Positions 38,336-46,738 of a stretch of DNA of 64,000 bases are shown here, piece by piece. Origin of the DNA: Halobacillus litoralis (GTDB lineage: Bacteria; Bacillota; Bacilli; Bacillales; Halobacillaceae); assembly GCF_020171725.1 (NCBI RefSeq), contig NZ_JAIVAJ010000001.1, positions 248,001 to 312,000 on the forward strand. Reading direction: 5' to 3'. How positions within the stretch are numbered: the stretch's first letter is position 1; every line of letters begins with the position of its first letter. Below the pieces are notes generated by a model that did not search any database, was not told the origin of the DNA, and saw nothing but the letters and a program-made list of their open reading frames with translations. The position numbers and the translations under genes were made by a program.

Positions 38336-38599
38336 TTATCGCTTCACATATACAATTTTCTTAATCGTTTCAACAGAGAGACAATACCTCTCAGCCAGTT
38401 CCAAGACGACGACCCCTGATCGGAAATCACGGCGGATCGACTCATTCCGCTCATCAAGCTCTTTTCTCACGCCTGATTTCGTCCCCCACTTATGATGGCT
38501 CTCCTTCAATTTCGGAATATAGATCGTGTCCCCTTGAATATATTGTTGAATCTGTTTCATCAATTCTTTCGGTAAAACCTCTTTCGCATTACATGTCAT
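38336..38599 (-). CDS. CD3324-family (Mor-like) regulator
   Basis: The 87-residue protein has a Mor-type helix-turn-helix: EVLPKELMKQIQQYIQG, then YIPKLKESHHKWG and a C-terminal SVETIKKIVY. The family is widespread in Firmicutes without assigned targets. It stands alone. The 268-bp gap between it and the MFS start shows an inverted repeat CACTGCC/GGCAGTG (38299-38335) and no clear gene. Confidence 0.8.
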   Translation of the reverse strand: MTCNAKEVLPKELMKQIQQYIQGDTIYIPKLKESHHKWGTKSGVRKELDERNESIRRDFRSGVVVLELAERYCLSVETIKKIVYVKR

Positions 38600-38664
38600 G
38601 TCAGCCAGCTCCTTATAATGATCTGTAATTTATAAGGGCAAAGCCGAATGAAGCGGGCGGTTCT

Positions 38665-38751
38665 TTAATGTAATCCCTCATACAGAGCACCGCCGGCTGA
38701 ATCCAGCTTTGCATGAGGCTTTCGAAGCGTCATTTTGGCACCTAGTAACAT
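38665..38751 (-). CDS. Possible 28-residue small protein
   Basis: An ATG at 38751 behind GGAAGGAG (9-base spacing) opens 28 codons with product start MLLGAKMTLRKPHAKLD and end LYEGLH. It lies in the 300-bp gap upstream of rqcH, on the opposite strand. There is no known family and only the ribosome site supports it. Confidence 0.35.
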   Translation of the reverse strand: MLLGAKMTLRKPHAKLDSAGGALYEGLH

Positions 38752-38870
38752 GACTCCAGACTCCTTCCCGTCAGGTTTTCTTTTATTTTTTCATAATTTC
38801 TTGAATCTTACAATCTTTTCTAACCTCGAGCTTCTCCACAATCTTTCGTTTAATCTTTCGTTCGGAATCG

Positions 38871-38879
38871 TGCTATAAT
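38871..38879 (+). promoter_or_regulatory. Extended -10 promoter of rqcH
   Basis: TGCTATAAT is a perfect TGnTATAAT extended -10. No good -35 is present. The transcript would begin only a few bases before the GAGAGGTGAG ribosome site. Confidence 0.6.
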
Positions 38880-38902
38880 TTTCTTTTAGAGAGGTGAGTA
38901 CG

Positions 38903-40615
38903 ATGTCATTTGACGGAATTGTCACCCGGGCGATCACTCATGAATTGAATGAGACGATCCAGTCCGGACGAATTATGAAAATTTATCAACCAACAGAGAC
39001 CGAGCTGGTCTTTACTGTTCGAGCGAACCGTGAGAAACACACACTTTTATTATCCGCACACCCGAGCTATGCTCGTTTTCATTTAACGGATGATACGTAT
39101 CACAATCCAAAAGAGCCTCCGATGCTCTGCATGCTTTTAAGGAAGCACCTGGTCGGAAGCTTCATTGAACGCATTGAACAAGTCAGCATGGAGCGGATTG
39201 TGAAGCTCCATATCAGAACGCGCAATGAAATCGGTGACGAGACGATGAAGACGCTGATCATTGAAGTAATGGGCAAACACTCCAACATTCTGCTCGTTGA
39301 TGAGGAGCAGGGACATATCCTTGACAGCATTAAACACCTGCCCCCATCTCAGAACCGCCACCGTACGATTATGCCGGGTCAGCCGTATAAACTGCCGCCT
39401 GAGCAGGGAAAAATCAACCCTGTCGACCTGGAGCCGGATGCGTTGATCCGCAAACTGGACTTCAACTCTGGGAAAATGGATAAGCAGATCCTCTCCACCA
39501 TCATGGGCTTCTCGCCTATGATATCGAAGGAGATCGTGCACCAAGCAGGTCTCGGAGGAACGGGCGGTCTGAAAAGCGCATATGAAGCTGTCAGAAACCG
39601 CATTCTTCGGCATGATTACGAACCGACGATTCATCGTGCAGATCGGGAGCAGTTCTATGTGCTGCCGCTACACGAATTCTCGGAGGAAACCGAGACGTTC
39701 GATTCTGTCAGCGCCATGCTTGACGACTATTATTCCGGAAAAGCCGAGCGCGACCGCGTCAAGCAGCAGGCCGGCGATCTATTCCGCTTCCTGAAAAACG
39801 AACGGGATAAGAACAAGCGGAAAATCAAAAAGCATGAACAGACGATGAAGCGATCAGAGGCAGCGGAAGACTATCAGAAGCTTGGCGAACTGTTGACCGC
39901 TCACATGCACATGGTCAAAGCCGGTGATGAACACGTGACCGTTGTCGATTACTATGACCCTGATCAGTCTGAAATGACGATTGAACTGAACCCGAATAAA
40001 TCGCCGAGCGAGAACGCTCAGAGCTATTTCCAAACGTATCAGAAGCTGAAGAAGTCAAAAGAAGTCGTGCAAAAGGAAATCGAGAAAGCAGAAGATGAGA
40101 TCCTTTACTTCGAACGGCTCCTGCAGCAAGTCGAATCCGCTCGTGAAGAGGATATCGATGAGATCCGCGAAGAGCTTCGGGAAGAAGGCTATTTGAAAAA
40201 GAAAGCCCAAACAAAGGGCAAGAAGAAAAACAAGCCGTCAAAACCGAATCCAGAGCACTTCGAATCGACGGACGGTACGCTCATTTACGTCGGACGCAAC
40301 AACAAACAGAATGAGTATCTGACGAACCGTATGGCTGGAAAATCAGACGTTTGGCTGCACGCCAAAGATATTCCAGGTTCACACGTCGTCATTAAAGATG
40401 AAAACCCGTCAGAGGACACCCTGTTCGAGGCCGCCCAGCTTGCCGCGAACTTCAGTAAGTTCAGCAAGTCCTCAAGTGTTCCTGTCGACTACACACAGAT
40501 CCGTCATGTGAAAAAGCCGTCTGGTGCAAAGCCCGGCTATGTGATCTATGATCACCAGCAGACGCTTTTCGTCACGCCCGATGCTTCGTTTGTGAAAAAG
40601 CTGAAAAAGTCGTAG
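38903..40615 (+). CDS. rqcH: Ribosome-quality-control factor RqcH (YloA, NFACT family)
   Basis: The 570-residue protein has the NFACT-N domain (start SFDGIVTRAITHEL), a long coiled coil (about 290-430, lysine/glutamate-rich), and the C-terminal NFACT-R domain (GRNNKQNEYLTNRMA, DVWLHAKDIPGSHVVIK). RqcH binds stalled 50S subunits and recruits tRNA-Ala to add alanine tails. The ATG at 38903 follows GAGAGGTGAG; a GTG three codons earlier is in frame. Confidence 0.95.
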   Translation: MSFDGIVTRAITHELNETIQSGRIMKIYQPTETELVFTVRANREKHTLLLSAHPSYARFHLTDDTYHNPKEPPMLCMLLRKHLVGSFIERIEQVSMERIVKLHIRTRNEIGDETMKTLIIEVMGKHSNILLVDEEQGHILDSIKHLPPSQNRHRTIMPGQPYKLPPEQGKINPVDLEPDALIRKLDFNSGKMDKQILSTIMGFSPMISKEIVHQAGLGGTGGLKSAYEAVRNRILRHDYEPTIHRADREQFYVLPLHEFSEETETFDSVSAMLDDYYSGKAERDRVKQQAGDLFRFLKNERDKNKRKIKKHEQTMKRSEAAEDYQKLGELLTAHMHMVKAGDEHVTVVDYYDPDQSEMTIELNPNKSPSENAQSYFQTYQKLKKSKEVVQKEIEKAEDEILYFERLLQQVESAREEDIDEIREELREEGYLKKKAQTKGKKKNKPSKPNPEHFESTDGTLIYVGRNNKQNEYLTNRMAGKSDVWLHAKDIPGSHVVIKDENPSEDTLFEAAQLAANFSKFSKSSSVPVDYTQIRHVKKPSGAKPGYVIYDHQQTLFVTPDASFVKKLKKS

Positions 40616-40632
40616 CTTTTTTCTTTTATAAA

Positions 40633-40676
40633 AAACCCGTAGAAGGCCTTCTCAATTGGATGCCTCCTACGGGTTT
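40633..40676. terminator. Terminator between rqcH and the convergent small gene
   Basis: AAACCCGTAG and CTACGGGTTT pair. The minus strand continues with six T; the plus strand has a weaker TTTCATTTTG tail. Confidence 0.8.
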
Positions 40677-40741
40677 CATTTTGTAACAGCTGAAGGGCTC
40701 CCAGCTATGTACGCCTCTAGAAGCTATTGCATCGATGGTTT

Positions 40742-41026
40742 TCACTTTGTGACAATCACTTCCTCATCGTTCACCAGGCCATCTTCCTTCGCCCATATTC
40801 GATAAAGGACGTCTGTTCCTTTATGGACTTCAAGTACATATTCCTGCCACTCAAACAAGCCTCCAAGCGATTGGACATCCTCTACAGCAGTGATTTCAGG
40901 ATTTTCCTCGAGGACTTCTTGTTTAACCCCCTGAAGCTTTGATTCCACTCCCACCTTTACCAAAAGGAGGATTGCTGCGATTCCAACAAATGTGATGACG
41001 AAGGCTTTCATAACTGGATTTTTCAT
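40742..41026 (-). CDS. Membrane-anchored small protein, unknown
   Basis: The 94-residue product has one N-terminal hydrophobic helix (AFVITFVGIAAILLLVKVG) and an acidic outside domain of about 65 residues. GGAAGAG precedes the ATG. The inverted repeat TACATAG-TAATT-CTATGTA (41042-41060) lies right upstream and may be a control site. I do not recognise the family. Confidence 0.7.
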   Translation of the reverse strand: MKNPVMKAFVITFVGIAAILLLVKVGVESKLQGVKQEVLEENPEITAVEDVQSLGGLFEWQEYVLEVHKGTDVLYRIWAKEDGLVNDEEVIVTK

Positions 41027-41105
41027 ATCAACACTCTTCCTTACATAGTAATTCTATGTACAAGGATAAAAGAATGACCTACAGAGGTCAAGAGTGACTA
41101 GAAAA

Positions 41106-41127
41106 GACCAAGGAAGATTCCCTGGTC
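41106..41127 (-). terminator. Terminator of the chemotaxis receptor gene
   Basis: GACCAAGGAA and the near-complement TTCCCTGGTC form a short hairpin followed by TTTTCT on the minus strand, just after the receptor gene. Confidence 0.6.
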
Positions 41128-41133
41128 TCCACC

Positions 41134-43230
41134 TTAACTTGCCTTCTTTTCTTCGTCATGTCCACCATCATGCGTTCCCTCTTGATGTTCTTCCTGTTCT
41201 CCTACTTCATAAGCCTCAATCATCCGTTGAAGATCTTCGGAAGACTGACTCAGACTCTCAGCGGAATACGCAACCGATTGAAGTCCAGTCACTTGTTCAT
41301 CCAGCGTTGCGGTCACCTCTTCATTTGCGGCAGCTGTCTCTTGCATGCTTGCTGAAATTTTCTCCATAGCTCCCATTACGACATCTTTCTCTTCATTCAT
41401 GCTTTCCACTTCTGTCACATTACCTTGGATACTATGATTGATATGTTCCACATTCTCACGTATTTGATTAAAAACGTTGATGGTATCGGTCACAACTTGC
41501 TTTTGCTTTTCAGATGTCGTTTTGGTAGTCGCCATCCCCTCTACTGCCTGCTTCGAGCTGTTCAGGATCTGCTCGATGATTTGTTGGACTTCCGCCGTTG
41601 ATTCTGAAGATTGATCCGCAAGTTTCCTCACTTCTTCAGCTACGACTGCAAATCCCTTCCCGTGTTCACCTGCACGAGCCGCTTCGATGCTTGCATTCAG
41701 TGAAAGCAGGTTCGTCTGCTCTGAGAATTCACTGATACTCGCAATCACCTGATTGATTTCGCCAATTTGACCGGCAAGATTTTGAACAAGCGTTTCAACA
41801 TGGTCGATGGTTTTGGTGGAATCAGTGGATTGACGTTCGAGTTCATTCATTTGATCCAATCCTTGATCACTTGCCTTCATAGCCAGCACCGACTGTTCTT
41901 TCATGGCTTTTGAGTTCCTTGTCACTTGCTCAATTCTCCCTGAAAGACGATCCATCTGTTGTTTCGTTGTGTCGATTTCACTGGAGGTGTGGGAAGAAGC
42001 AGCCGCGATTTCCCCCATCGTCCGATTGATCTCTTCACTGGATGCTGTTGATTGTTCAGAAACGGAACTGAAATTCTCTGCCGAATGCGTGACGGTATTG
42101 GAAGCTTGACCGGCTTTAATGATGAACTCTTTCATTTCATGAACCATCGAATTGAAATGGTTCGTTAAATCACCAATCTCATCGTTACTTCGTGGTGTGA
42201 GTTGAACATCTAGCCGCCCCTCTGCAACCTTCTTCGTCTGCTCTGACAAAGCTTCGATCGGCCGGGTCATTTTCGTTGAGAAGATGTAAATGGTTGCACC
42301 CATGACAACAATCACGATGGCACAAATCACAAGTAGATTCCTTAACAATACGTTTGAGGAAGCGTACAATTCAGCTGTTGGAATCGATATCCCGAGCTTC
42401 CACCCTGTTTTCGGAACCGTTGTAAAGAACAATTCCTGTCCATCATCTGTAAAATGGCCCGTCTCCTGCTCAATGATCTGCTGACCCGCTTCACCTAGAT
42501 GGCTTTCATTGTTGACGAAGCCATTCATCACGTTTTCAACCTCTGGGTGAGAGAGATACTGCCCCTGAGCATCCATCAAAAAAGCGTGACCATTATTACT
42601 CGTCTCAAGCTCCGAAACGAGCCTTTGGATACTTGTAATATCAATATCACTTGAAATGACACCAGCAAACGTGCCATTTTCATAAAATGGTACAGCCGTC
42701 GTTACCATTGTGATGTTTGAAGCTTCATCATAATATGGATCTGTCCAGCCTGCCGTCTCCGCTTCCTTCCCAGCCTGATACCAAGCAGTAGACGGGAAAT
42801 CATATTCCGCTGTTTCGTATTGATCTGTGTAAGCCACACCACTTTCCGTCTTCATTACGTAAGGTCCGAAATAGCGCTCGGAAGAACGATAGGTATAGGG
42901 TTCATACCATACACCTGCGCCTAGAGTATCTTCGTTCGTCCGGATTGCATTACCAAGAATATCTTTATAGTCCTCTCTTGTGAACGAAGTTCCTCTTGCT
43001 TCCACAAGCGCAGCAATCGATTGAGCCACTTGCTGGTGCTTATTGAAACGGTTATGGATATCATGAATAATTCCTTTTTCTATTTCTTCGGTACTCCGCA
43101 CAATCTCTGATTCTACCTGTTGTTTCGATAAATGGTAAGAAGCAAAGGTGACCAAGAGCATAGATAGAATGATGGTCGGCAGTAACGCCCATAACATTTT
43201 GTTCTTCAATCGTGATGGTTTCCACTTCAT
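41134..43230 (-). CDS. Methyl-accepting chemotaxis protein with Cache sensor
   Basis: The 698-residue receptor has a first membrane span ([19 protein letters not shown]), a double-Cache extracellular sensor ([27 protein letters not shown]), a second span, a HAMP domain ([17 protein letters not shown]) and the signalling hairpin with tip [14 protein letters not shown]. The ligand is unknown; this sensor type often binds amino acids. A His/Glu-rich tail ([17 protein letters not shown]) closes it. The ATG at 43230 follows GGAGGG. A sigma-D-like promoter precedes it, fitting co-expression with motility. Confidence 0.93.
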   Translation of the reverse strand: MKWKPSRLKNKMLWALLPTIILSMLLVTFASYHLSKQQVESEIVRSTEEIEKGIIHDIHNRFNKHQQVAQSIAALVEARGTSFTREDYKDILGNAIRTNEDTLGAGVWYEPYTYRSSERYFGPYVMKTESGVAYTDQYETAEYDFPSTAWYQAGKEAETAGWTDPYYDEASNITMVTTAVPFYENGTFAGVISSDIDITSIQRLVSELETSNNGHAFLMDAQGQYLSHPEVENVMNGFVNNESHLGEAGQQIIEQETGHFTDDGQELFFTTVPKTGWKLGISIPTAELYASSNVLLRNLLVICAIVIVVMGATIYIFSTKMTRPIEALSEQTKKVAEGRLDVQLTPRSNDEIGDLTNHFNSMVHEMKEFIIKAGQASNTVTHSAENFSSVSEQSTASSEEINRTMGEIAAASSHTSSEIDTTKQQMDRLSGRIEQVTRNSKAMKEQSVLAMKASDQGLDQMNELERQSTDSTKTIDHVETLVQNLAGQIGEINQVIASISEFSEQTNLLSLNASIEAARAGEHGKGFAVVAEEVRKLADQSSESTAEVQQIIEQILNSSKQAVEGMATTKTTSEKQKQVVTDTINVFNQIRENVEHINHSIQGNVTEVESMNEEKDVVMGAMEKISASMQETAAANEEVTATLDEQVTGLQSVAYSAESLSQSSEDLQRMIEAYEVGEQEEHQEGTHDGGHDEEKKAS

Positions 43231-43265
43231 GTCTGTTCCCTCCATTTGAATAACTCTTACTGTTA

Positions 43266-43292
43266 ACATCGGAACAGACTATGATTTTTTTA
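43266..43292 (-). promoter_or_regulatory. Sigma-D-like promoter of the chemotaxis receptor
   Basis: On the minus strand TAAA (43289-43292) is followed after 15 bases by TCCGATGT (43266-43273), against the consensus TAAA-N15-GCCGATAT, a 6 of 8 match in the -10. Confidence 0.6.
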
Positions 43293-43365
43293 CTAGAAAT
43301 AATTGAGATTTACACGATTCTTACACGTTAAACCTATTTATTATCAGACTTTCCTATCATTTCTA

Positions 43366-44040
43366 TTAAAGTTTCGTATTCCGTTCGACTTCCATCACCT
43401 CAAGATCCTTTGAATCCAACAGATCCTGGATGAGTCTCAAGTTTCCGCTAATCAGCGTATAATCCAGGTCGATATCGACGAATACACAGTACTGCCTGTC
43501 TTCCGGCCACCAGTAAGTCGGCGAACCGGCAACCTGTTGATTTTTCTTGAAGTCATTCACCTCGTCCAACTCCCCCGAAAAACAGAGCCCCTCTCCAACA
43601 TACCCGAAGTTCAAGCTGTTCAATTCATAATGAAAATAAACCAGCCCCTCCGTATGGTGACGGAGAATCCCAAGAAGTTTCGGTAGGACCCACTCTTCTA
43701 CTTCCCCTTCCTCAGGCATCACCAACTCTCGCGGGATGCCACCAAGAGTCTGATCAATGAATGCTGTCGAAATATCTTTTGTATAGGGACCCCCATACTT
43801 CTCACAGACTTCCTTATACGTCTGCCGCTCCCCCAGTCCAAAGGTGGGGTCATCATTTGGATCATGATCGCTCCAAAAGGTCAAAGCCTTCGGAGCGATC
43901 TTGTCCACATGGATCGGGTTCATCACCTTGACGTACTTCTCAAATCTCATCGGCATGACACGTTCTACGGTCGCTTCTCCACACTTCAGATTTCGCTCTT
44001 CTTCAATCCACTGATGGACGTCACAACCTACCTGTTCCAC
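43366..44040 (-). CDS. Conserved-looking soluble protein, unknown
   Basis: The 224-residue product is acidic, soluble and rich in aromatic residues (GSPTYWWPEDRQYCVFVDIDLDYT). It has no recognised motif. The GTG start is preceded by GGGGAG. It follows the interrupted zinc-ribbon gene by 15 bp. It could be a ligand-binding or immunity-type protein, but nothing in the sequence decides this. Confidence 0.65.
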   Translation of the reverse strand: MEQVGCDVHQWIEEERNLKCGEATVERVMPMRFEKYVKVMNPIHVDKIAPKALTFWSDHDPNDDPTFGLGERQTYKEVCEKYGGPYTKDISTAFIDQTLGGIPRELVMPEEGEVEEWVLPKLLGILRHHTEGLVYFHYELNSLNFGYVGEGLCFSGELDEVNDFKKNQQVAGSPTYWWPEDRQYCVFVDIDLDYTLISGNLRLIQDLLDSKDLEVMEVERNTKL

Positions 44041-44055
44041 AAAATCTCCCCTTCC

Positions 44056-44259
44056 TCACAGCCATGTTCTACAGTTCGGGCACTGCTGCTCCCCATTGTG
44101 CCTTTTCATTTATTGACCACAGTAATGGCACTTTACAACAGCCGTTCTCTCATGCAGATACTGGTCTCGGCTGATAAAAACATCCCGCTCTCTTCTAATA
44201 TAAAAAATCGGCACCGCGATCATAAATCCGAGGGCGACTAACGTAATGAATAATGTCAT
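44056..44259 (-). pseudogene. Membrane-anchored zinc-ribbon protein interrupted by an in-frame stop
   Basis: From the ATG at 44259 the frame codes one membrane helix (LFITLVALGFMIAVPIFYI), a charged stretch and KCHYCGQ, then meets TAA at 44110-44112. The same frame continues directly with MKRHNGEQQCPNCRTWL before TGA at 44056. The two halves together give CxxC-N15-CxxC, a normal zinc ribbon; each half alone lacks two ligands. The in-frame layout argues for a nonsense mutation in one gene, or recoding. The 49-residue upstream part may still be made. Confidence 0.6.
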
Positions 44260-44393
44260 GGTCCGTAACGACTCCTTATTGAAGGCGTACGAATGAACCT
44301 TGCCATAAGTTCCATTTTTTTCTATATCATGTAATAGCTTTACTCTGATCTAACCCACATTTGAAAAGCTCGTCGTCCCTCAAACTCCCGATT

Positions 44394-45668
44394 TCAAAAG
44401 GAAGCATAGGAAAATGGGACGGTTGTTTCTTCTCCTGACTGCATGTCTCTCAACCGGTAACAGCCATCCTCCACTTCACGACCGCCAATGATGATCACTT
44501 CAGAAACGCCCATGGCATCCGCTCGTTCCAGCGCTTTTTTTAATTTTTTGTTGGAGAGGTCAAGCTCCACAACTTTCCCTTGCCGTCTCAGCTTTGTTGC
44601 CACTTGAAGTCCTTGTTTCGGACAGCCGATCGTTGTGACGAACACATCGACATCCACTTCGTCCGAAATCGAAACGGCTTCAAACATGACATCAAGGCCG
44701 AAGGATAATCCGACGGTCGAGATCGATTCGTTCGTACCGAGAAACCCTCCTACCGCATTGTCGTATCGCCCTCCACTCGCAATGCTGGAAGACAGCGAAT
44801 TGTCCTTGAGAAAGACTTCATAAATGGTGCCGGTGTAAATGTCCAATCCGCGCGCTAGAAACGGCTGGAACAGGCACGAGGATTGGATGTCCAGCGCCTC
44901 TATATATTCCTGTAGCTGCTCGATCTCCTCTATTCCCTCTTTCAATTCTTCATTCGGCTGTTCCAATGTTTGATAGTAGGACAGGGATTGGCTTCGTTCA
45001 TCTGTTATATAGTCCTCGATGCGCTGCCGTGTGTCCCCCTCTATATCCAGTTGACCCAATTGATCAAGAACCTTTTCAACCCCGATCTTTTCGACTTTAT
45101 CCAAGATGAGAATCGCTTCGTTCACGTTGCTTGAGGAAATACCGAGCCGCTTCAGCATCCCAGTGAGAAGCTTACGGTTATTGTATTCCAATACCACGCT
45201 CATCCCGAGCTCATCAAATGCATCGAGTGCCATCACCATCAGTTCAGCTTCTGCCACTGGAAACTCCGCTCCGACGACATCGACATCACACTGCGTAAAT
45301 TCACGGTTCCTCCCTTTTTTAATCGGGCCGTCCCGAAACACCTTGCCGATTTCATAACGCTTGAACGGTTTCTTTAACTGCGGGTTCATCGCGGCCACTT
45401 TCGCAAACGGAATCGTCAAATCGTAACGCAGCGCAAGCTCCCGTTCCCCACGGTCCGACAAGGTGTACATTTCCTTCAGAATTTCCGCCCCGCCTGCATA
45501 TTTCGATGCCATAAGCGACTGTTCATTGAGAATCGGTGTCTCGAGCGGAAGACAACCATAAGAGATAAATGCATTTTCAAGTGTCCTTCTGATGTGTCTT
45601 CTTTTTCTTTCCTCTTCAGGCAGGAAGTCCTTCGTCCCTTTCACATTCTGATCCTTCATCTTCTTCAT
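44394..45668 (-). CDS. hisS: Histidyl-tRNA synthetase (divergent paralogue type)
   Basis: The 424-residue class II synthetase has motif 1, motif 2 (VFRDGPIKKGRNREFTQCD), the histidine-binding RGLDIYTGTIYE and a C-terminal anticodon-binding domain, so it is a synthetase and not the shorter HisZ. The FTQCDVDVVG form of motif 2 resembles eukaryotic/archaeal-like HisRS more than the usual Bacillus enzyme with FHQ. It is not next to aspS, and it lacks the T-box normal for Bacillus hisS. GGAGG precedes the ATG. A leader with a His-His peptide and a terminator lies upstream. Confidence 0.9.
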   Translation of the reverse strand: MKKMKDQNVKGTKDFLPEEERKRRHIRRTLENAFISYGCLPLETPILNEQSLMASKYAGGAEILKEMYTLSDRGERELALRYDLTIPFAKVAAMNPQLKKPFKRYEIGKVFRDGPIKKGRNREFTQCDVDVVGAEFPVAEAELMVMALDAFDELGMSVVLEYNNRKLLTGMLKRLGISSSNVNEAILILDKVEKIGVEKVLDQLGQLDIEGDTRQRIEDYITDERSQSLSYYQTLEQPNEELKEGIEEIEQLQEYIEALDIQSSCLFQPFLARGLDIYTGTIYEVFLKDNSLSSSIASGGRYDNAVGGFLGTNESISTVGLSFGLDVMFEAVSISDEVDVDVFVTTIGCPKQGLQVATKLRRQGKVVELDLSNKKLKKALERADAMGVSEVIIIGGREVEDGCYRLRDMQSGEETTVPFSYASF

Positions 45669-45691
45669 TCCATCAGCCTCCTTTTAAAAAT

Positions 45692-45732
45692 AAAAAAACC
45701 CCACGATTCTTTGGATTAAAGAACCATGAGGT
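45692..45732 (-). terminator. Leader terminator (attenuator) of hisS
   Basis: Read on the minus strand, CCTCATGGTTCTTT and AAAGAATCGTGGGG pair over 14 bp with some G-T pairs and are followed by seven T. It ends only about 25 bp before the hisS ATG and must be passed for hisS to be transcribed. Confidence 0.85.
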
Positions 45733-45785
45733 TGATTGCATAATAGCCTTCCTATGTACGATTTTTTTACAATCGAATAGCAAGA

Positions 45786-45824
45786 CTAGATCGTATGATG
45801 AAGTTGTGTCGTTACGTTAGCCAT
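45786..45824 (-). CDS. Putative His-His leader peptide of hisS
   Basis: An ATG at 45824, with AAGGAG 9 bases upstream, opens 12 codons reading MANVTTQLHHTI and then TAG. The paired histidine codons CAT CAT sit near the end, about 55 bases before the attenuator stem, as in leader peptides that sense charged tRNA-His. Confidence 0.6.
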   Translation of the reverse strand: MANVTTQLHHTI

Positions 45825-45855
45825 AGGTCGACACTCCTTAAAAAGATTACCCTAT

Positions 45856-45883
45856 ATATTACCAGAACAAATTTGGAATGCAA
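45856..45883 (-). promoter_or_regulatory. Promoter of the hisS leader
   Basis: TTGCAT (45878-45883) and TAATAT (45856-45861) are 16 bases apart, and TGG before the -10 gives an extended -10. Transcription would start about 25 bp before the leader peptide. Confidence 0.6.
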
Positions 45884-45888
45884 CGTTT

Positions 45889-46641
45889 TTATTGCACCCA
45901 TTTATACAATCGCTGGATGGTTTCAATCACTTTTTCATCTGCACGCTTATGATGCCGGCGATCGGGTACATCTTTTACCGCCACGACGTACAGAAAAGGA
46001 TACTCGTGAAAGCTTCCTAAAATGCCGATATCGACGATGGCGTGTTCGAGTCCACCTGTCATATGATTCAAATGATGAGACGGCACTTGCAGCATGTGGT
46101 CCTGCTGCCTCACGAGGCCGCTGATGACCGGTCCGAACGTTTGCGGGTCCTGTTGGTATCCGTCATAAATTCTCTGAATCAAGTAAAACATATCTGCTGC
46201 ACTTGCCTGATTGCGCACGTCTCTCGGGTCTTCCTGAAGGTCCATCGTCCTGAAATCCTTCTGGACCAAGTCATGTATCTGCTTCCATCCCCCACCAACT
46301 TGAACGACCGCTTCAGCTACAGCAGTATCATGGGCTGCGATCATCACTTCAACGGCTTCCCTCAATGAAAGAGAAGTCCTGCCCTGATAATGCGGATAAA
46401 TCTCTTCACTATCCTCAAGCGGGTTGAACGTGACGTCATCCACTGTGTGTTCCCAAGTGAGTTCACCTCTTTTGACTTGTTGTGCCACCGCGTATCCGAC
46501 AGCAAGCTTAGCGGCCGAAGCGAGCGGAAATAACTCATCCTCGTGAATGGAAGAAACGACTTCCCTGTCTTTCGTCGAATAAATGACAGCAGCCTGTGTC
46601 CCTTTTTCAATCTCAAGCAGTTTCCCAATGACTTTGCTCAC
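45889..46641 (-). CDS. Class A beta-lactamase-like serine hydrolase
   Basis: The 250-residue protein has the active-site SxxK motif at Ser42-Lys45 (LASAAKLAVGY), an HDT in the place of the SDN loop (AAHDTAVAEAV), and HMTGGLEH where KTG would be. There is no signal peptide. Without the standard KTG and E166 regions it is more likely a cytosolic serine hydrolase of this fold than an antibiotic-destroying enzyme. The start is GTG behind GATGAGG. Confidence 0.75.
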   Translation of the reverse strand: MSKVIGKLLEIEKGTQAAVIYSTKDREVVSSIHEDELFPLASAAKLAVGYAVAQQVKRGELTWEHTVDDVTFNPLEDSEEIYPHYQGRTSLSLREAVEVMIAAHDTAVAEAVVQVGGGWKQIHDLVQKDFRTMDLQEDPRDVRNQASAADMFYLIQRIYDGYQQDPQTFGPVISGLVRQQDHMLQVPSHHLNHMTGGLEHAIVDIGILGSFHEYPFLYVVAVKDVPDRRHHKRADEKVIETIQRLYKWVQ

Positions 46642-46738
46642 GACCTCATCCCCCTGAAATTTGTTTTGTCTATTATATACCAGAATGTGGGATGTGGACA
46701 GCTGAGAAGCTCAACTTGAGTCCTTTCTCCTGTACAGC

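Noticed and set aside
45669-45888. T-box leader for hisS
   Set aside because: No GGGTGGNACCGCG core or Stem I landmarks are present; the terminator and leader peptide explain the region better.
45889-46641. Antibiotic-resistance beta-lactamase
   Set aside because: SxxK is present, but the KTG and standard SDN motifs and a signal peptide are missing, so only the fold can be claimed.
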